Origin: an uncultured Alistipes sp.
GTDB lineage: Bacteria; Bacteroidota; Bacteroidia; Bacteroidales; Rikenellaceae
DNA length: 64,000 nt
Direction of reading: 5' to 3'
Assembly: GCA_938014215.1 (NCBI GenBank)
Contig: CALLRW010000016.1
Span: 1-64,000, forward strand
In this document: positions 61,996 through 64,000 of the stretch, piece by piece
How positions within the stretch are numbered: position 1 is the stretch's first letter
Layout: every line of letters starts with the position of its first letter
Made by a program: the position numbers and the translations under genes
Notes under the pieces: generated by a model
The model's database searches: none
Seen by the model: only the letters and a program-made list of their open reading frames with translations
Told to the model about the DNA's origin: nothing

Positions 61996-63062
61996 TGGAG
62001 GAAGATTTTCAGCAGCAGTTCGCGCAGCAGTTCGCCGTCCGAGGCGCCGCCCGACCCCATGCCCTTGCTCTTGGCGTCGTATTCGCGCAGCAGCCCCAGC
62101 ACCTGGAAGACCCGGCGGTTGTCCCACGCCGCGGCCTGCTGCTTGATCTCGCCCAGGACGAAGGTGTTGTTCTTGCGCAGGATGCGCATCAGCTCCTGAT
62201 CCGACGGGAAGGGTTTGCCGCGGTGGCGGGTCTGCCAGCGGAGGTAGTTCACGATGAAGAGGTCGCGGAACTGGTTGAAGAGCGCCATGACGGTCACCAG
62301 CAGCGGATTCTCCTTCGGGTTGCGGGCGAAGTGGTCGGCGATCATCAGCGCCCGGGCCGTATCGCGCGTGACGACCGCCCGGCACAGCTCGAAGTTGTTG
62401 AAATCCTTCGAGATACCGATATTTGCCTCGATGTCGCGGTCGGTGATGCGGCGCGTCCCCTCGGGCAGCGAGACGGTGAGTTTCTGCAGTTCGTTGGCGA
62501 TCTTCGTGATGTCGGTTCCGAGGTGGTCGGTGAGCATCGCGAGGGCCTTGGCGTCGATCTCCAGCCCGCGGCGGCGGATGAACTGCTGGAGCCAGGCAGC
62601 GATCTCGTAGTCGCGCGGCCGCACCGATTCGAGCACCACGCCGTTTGCGGCGCAGCTCTTGTAGAGGGCCGAGCGCTTGTCGACGGACTTCTCCTTGTGG
62701 CAGATGACGAGGATCGTCGTCGGCGAGGGTTTCTGGGTGTAGAGCGAGAGGCGGTCCAGCGAGCGGAGCTGCTGGGCCTCCTTGACGATGACGACCTGAT
62801 ACTGGCCCATCATCGGCATCTGGCGGCAGAGGTTGACGATCTGCCCGGCCTCCGAGTCGCGGCCGTAGACCGTGATCTGGTTGAAGGCGCGCGAGGCTTC
62901 GTCGAGGATCGAGCCGGCAAGGCGGTCGGCCACCGTGTCGATGAAGTAGCTCTCCTCGCCCATGAGCAGGTAGATCCCGGCGAAACGCCGGGCGTCGATA
63001 TCGCTCAGGATCCGCTCGCAGGCGGCCACCGAGTCCTTGAATTTGATTGAGCTTTTGGCCAT
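61992..63062 (-). CDS. holA: DNA polymerase III subunit delta
   Basis: A 356-residue clamp-loader subunit that opens the beta sliding clamp. It has the HolA arrangement: N-terminal AAA-like domain with IYLLMGEESYFIDTVADRL and QVVIVKEAQQL, middle domain with RRRGLEIDAKALAMLTDHLGTDITKIANELQKL, and a C-terminal helical collar domain. Length fits the family (about 340). It starts one base after tilS and overlaps the next gene by 3-4 bases. Confidence 0.94.
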   Translation of the reverse strand: MAKSSIKFKDSVAACERILSDIDARRFAGIYLLMGEESYFIDTVADRLAGSILDEASRAFNQITVYGRDSEAGQIVNLCRQMPMMGQYQVVIVKEAQQLRSLDRLSLYTQKPSPTTILVICHKEKSVDKRSALYKSCAANGVVLESVRPRDYEIAAWLQQFIRRRGLEIDAKALAMLTDHLGTDITKIANELQKLTVSLPEGTRRITDRDIEANIGISKDFNNFELCRAVVTRDTARALMIADHFARNPKENPLLVTVMALFNQFRDLFIVNYLRWQTRHRGKPFPSDQELMRILRKNNTFVLGEIKQQAAAWDNRRVFQVLGLLREYDAKSKGMGSGGASDGELLRELLLKIFLQ

Positions 63063-63063
63063 T

Positions 63064-64000
63064 TCAGACGATCTCCCGGGTGATTCGCAGTACGTTTTCC
63101 GTGGCGGCCGTCAGGCGGTATCGGTCGTCGATGCGGCGCCCGACGAGCCAGACGATGTCGTCGCCCGACAGCAGCACGAACTGCCGCTGCTTTTCGGGCA
63201 GCGAGACCTTGGCGTCGATCAGGAAGTCGCTGACCTTCTTGCGCCCGGTCATGCCGAAGGGGATGAACCAGTCGCCCTCGTGCCAGCGTCGCAGCGTGAG
63301 GGGGAACTTCAGCAGGTCGGCATCTACCTGGGCGATCTGCTCCGGGACGCCGAAGTTCTTGATCGTGTCGATGTCGCAGTATTCGAAGTAGAGGACGGCA
63401 TTTCCGCAGTAGCTGCGCTGGGCGCCGCGTTCGACCGTCGTGAGACAGTCGTCGTCGGGGGCGATCGGCGAGACGAGGATCCGTCCGCGGTCGATCGTCG
63501 CCACGCGGTCGCGGGCGTAGAAGCGGCGGCCGGTAGCTCCCTGTTCGAGGGCGTGGCACAGCGAATCGATCACGTCGCCCTTGAATCCGTAGGCCGAGTT
63601 GAGCAGCTCGTAGATGACGAATTCGCGCGGGAAGTCCGGATCGATGCGGTCGAGATGGATCGTGTCGATGCCGTTTTCGCTCGTGACGGCCAGGGCGCGG
63701 ATGCGTTCGATGCCGTGGTTGATGAAGAGCTGCGCATCGGTCAGCCGGGCCAGGTTGCGGCACATCAGGCTCGTAAACTTGGGGTTGATCTCGCGGATGC
63801 GGGGGATCAGCCCCAGGCGGATCTTGTTGCGCAGATACTTCGTCGAGCGGTTCGACGAATCCTCGCGGTAGGGGATGTGGTTGGCGGCGGCGTATTCGAG
63901 GATCTCGCGGCGCGAGGCGAACATCAGCGGGCGGATGATCTTCCCGACCTGGGTGGAGATGCCGGTCAACCCTCGCAGACCGGTTCCGCGCAGCAGGTTG
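63064..64000 (-). CDS. tilS: tRNA(Ile)-lysidine synthase TilS, 5' end cut by window edge
   Basis: At least 311 codons of the C-terminal part are present; the N-terminal ATP-binding domain with its SGGxDS motif lies beyond the right edge. The reading continues to the edge as NLLRGTGLRGLTGISTQVGKIIRPLMF, the typical TilS region, followed by YREDSSNRSTKYLRNKIRLGLIPRIREINP. The C-terminal substrate domain includes LRRWHEGDWFIPFGMTGRKKVSDFLIDAKV. TilS converts the wobble cytidine of tRNA-Ile to lysidine. It is followed by holA. Confidence 0.95.
   Translation of the reverse strand, partial: NLLRGTGLRGLTGISTQVGKIIRPLMFASRREILEYAAANHIPYREDSSNRSTKYLRNKIRLGLIPRIREINPKFTSLMCRNLARLTDAQLFINHGIERIRALAVTSENGIDTIHLDRIDPDFPREFVIYELLNSAYGFKGDVIDSLCHALEQGATGRRFYARDRVATIDRGRILVSPIAPDDDCLTTVERGAQRSYCGNAVLYFEYCDIDTIKNFGVPEQIAQVDADLLKFPLTLRRWHEGDWFIPFGMTGRKKVSDFLIDAKVSLPEKQRQFVLLSGDDIVWLVGRRIDDRYRLTAATENVLRITREIV

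Noticed and set aside
61996..62385. N-terminal extension of the aminotransferase-like gene
   Set aside because: It overlaps holA; a GTG start coupled to the holA stop is more natural.

Overview
The window looks like chromosomal DNA of a gut Bacteroidota, most likely a GC-rich Bacteroidales such as Alistipes or a relative. This is inferred from tandem SusC/SusD pairs, Bacteroidota-type -7 promoter boxes (TAnnTTTG), lipoprotein signal peptides and GC-rich codon usage. No database search was possible, so family names come from motifs and gene order.

The left 37.7 kb is a large accessory locus for beta-mannan or glucomannan use. It holds four GH26 modules (two in a leftward pair at 3.0-5.3 kb, one lipoprotein at 7.8 kb, one fused to a GH5 module at 33.7 kb). 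It also holds two DUF5060 clan GH-A hydrolases, two tandem GH2 enzymes, another clan GH-A lipoprotein at 36.2 kb, two SusC/SusD pairs, two further surface lipoproteins and an AraC-type regulator. For the cytoplasm it encodes two sugar transporters, a cellobiose/mannobiose 2-epimerase, a GH130 mannosylglucose phosphorylase and a mannose-6-phosphate isomerase. Together these imply the following route: surface endo-mannanases cut the polymer, SusCD imports oligosaccharides, periplasmic GH26 and GH2 enzymes trim them to mannobiose, and a GPH symporter takes up the mannobiose. The epimerase then makes mannosyl-glucose, the phosphorylase yields mannose-1-phosphate plus glucose, and free mannose enters glycolysis through ManA. 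No alpha-galactosidase or esterase is present, which suggests an undecorated mannan or glucomannan as the target.

The most striking regulatory signal is a shared promoter architecture at four mannan promoters. Two direct half-sites resembling AAAAAAGTAT lie 21 bp apart, and the downstream one ends exactly 23 bp before a TAnnTTTG box. These promoters drive the GH26 pair, the main SusCD operon, the GH5-GH26/GH130 operon and the divergent hydrolase. The natural candidate ligand-responsive activator is the AraC-type protein encoded at 5.7 kb. A further three-copy array of the half-site, spaced 22 bp, lies in the GH26-pair leader upstream of that regulator gene.

The right 26 kb is core genome. 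A leftward operon from 44.1 to 37.8 kb carries lptB-aroA-aroC-prmC-recX-M23 peptidase; its LptB has an unusual heptad-repeat tail. A rightward group carries recQ, three small membrane proteins and rsmA. Next come a leftward pair of M16 peptidase subunits (one catalytic, one not), rightward nifJ, a small secreted protein, tRNA-Arg(ACG), ruvC, and the coaD-lpxD-TlpA group. A membrane-anchored coiled-coil protein follows, then aminotransferase-IV-like, holA and a truncated tilS at the right edge. G-rich degenerate repeats follow recQ, rsmA and the aminotransferase gene on their coding strands. No rRNA, insertion sequence, integrase or CRISPR array was seen.
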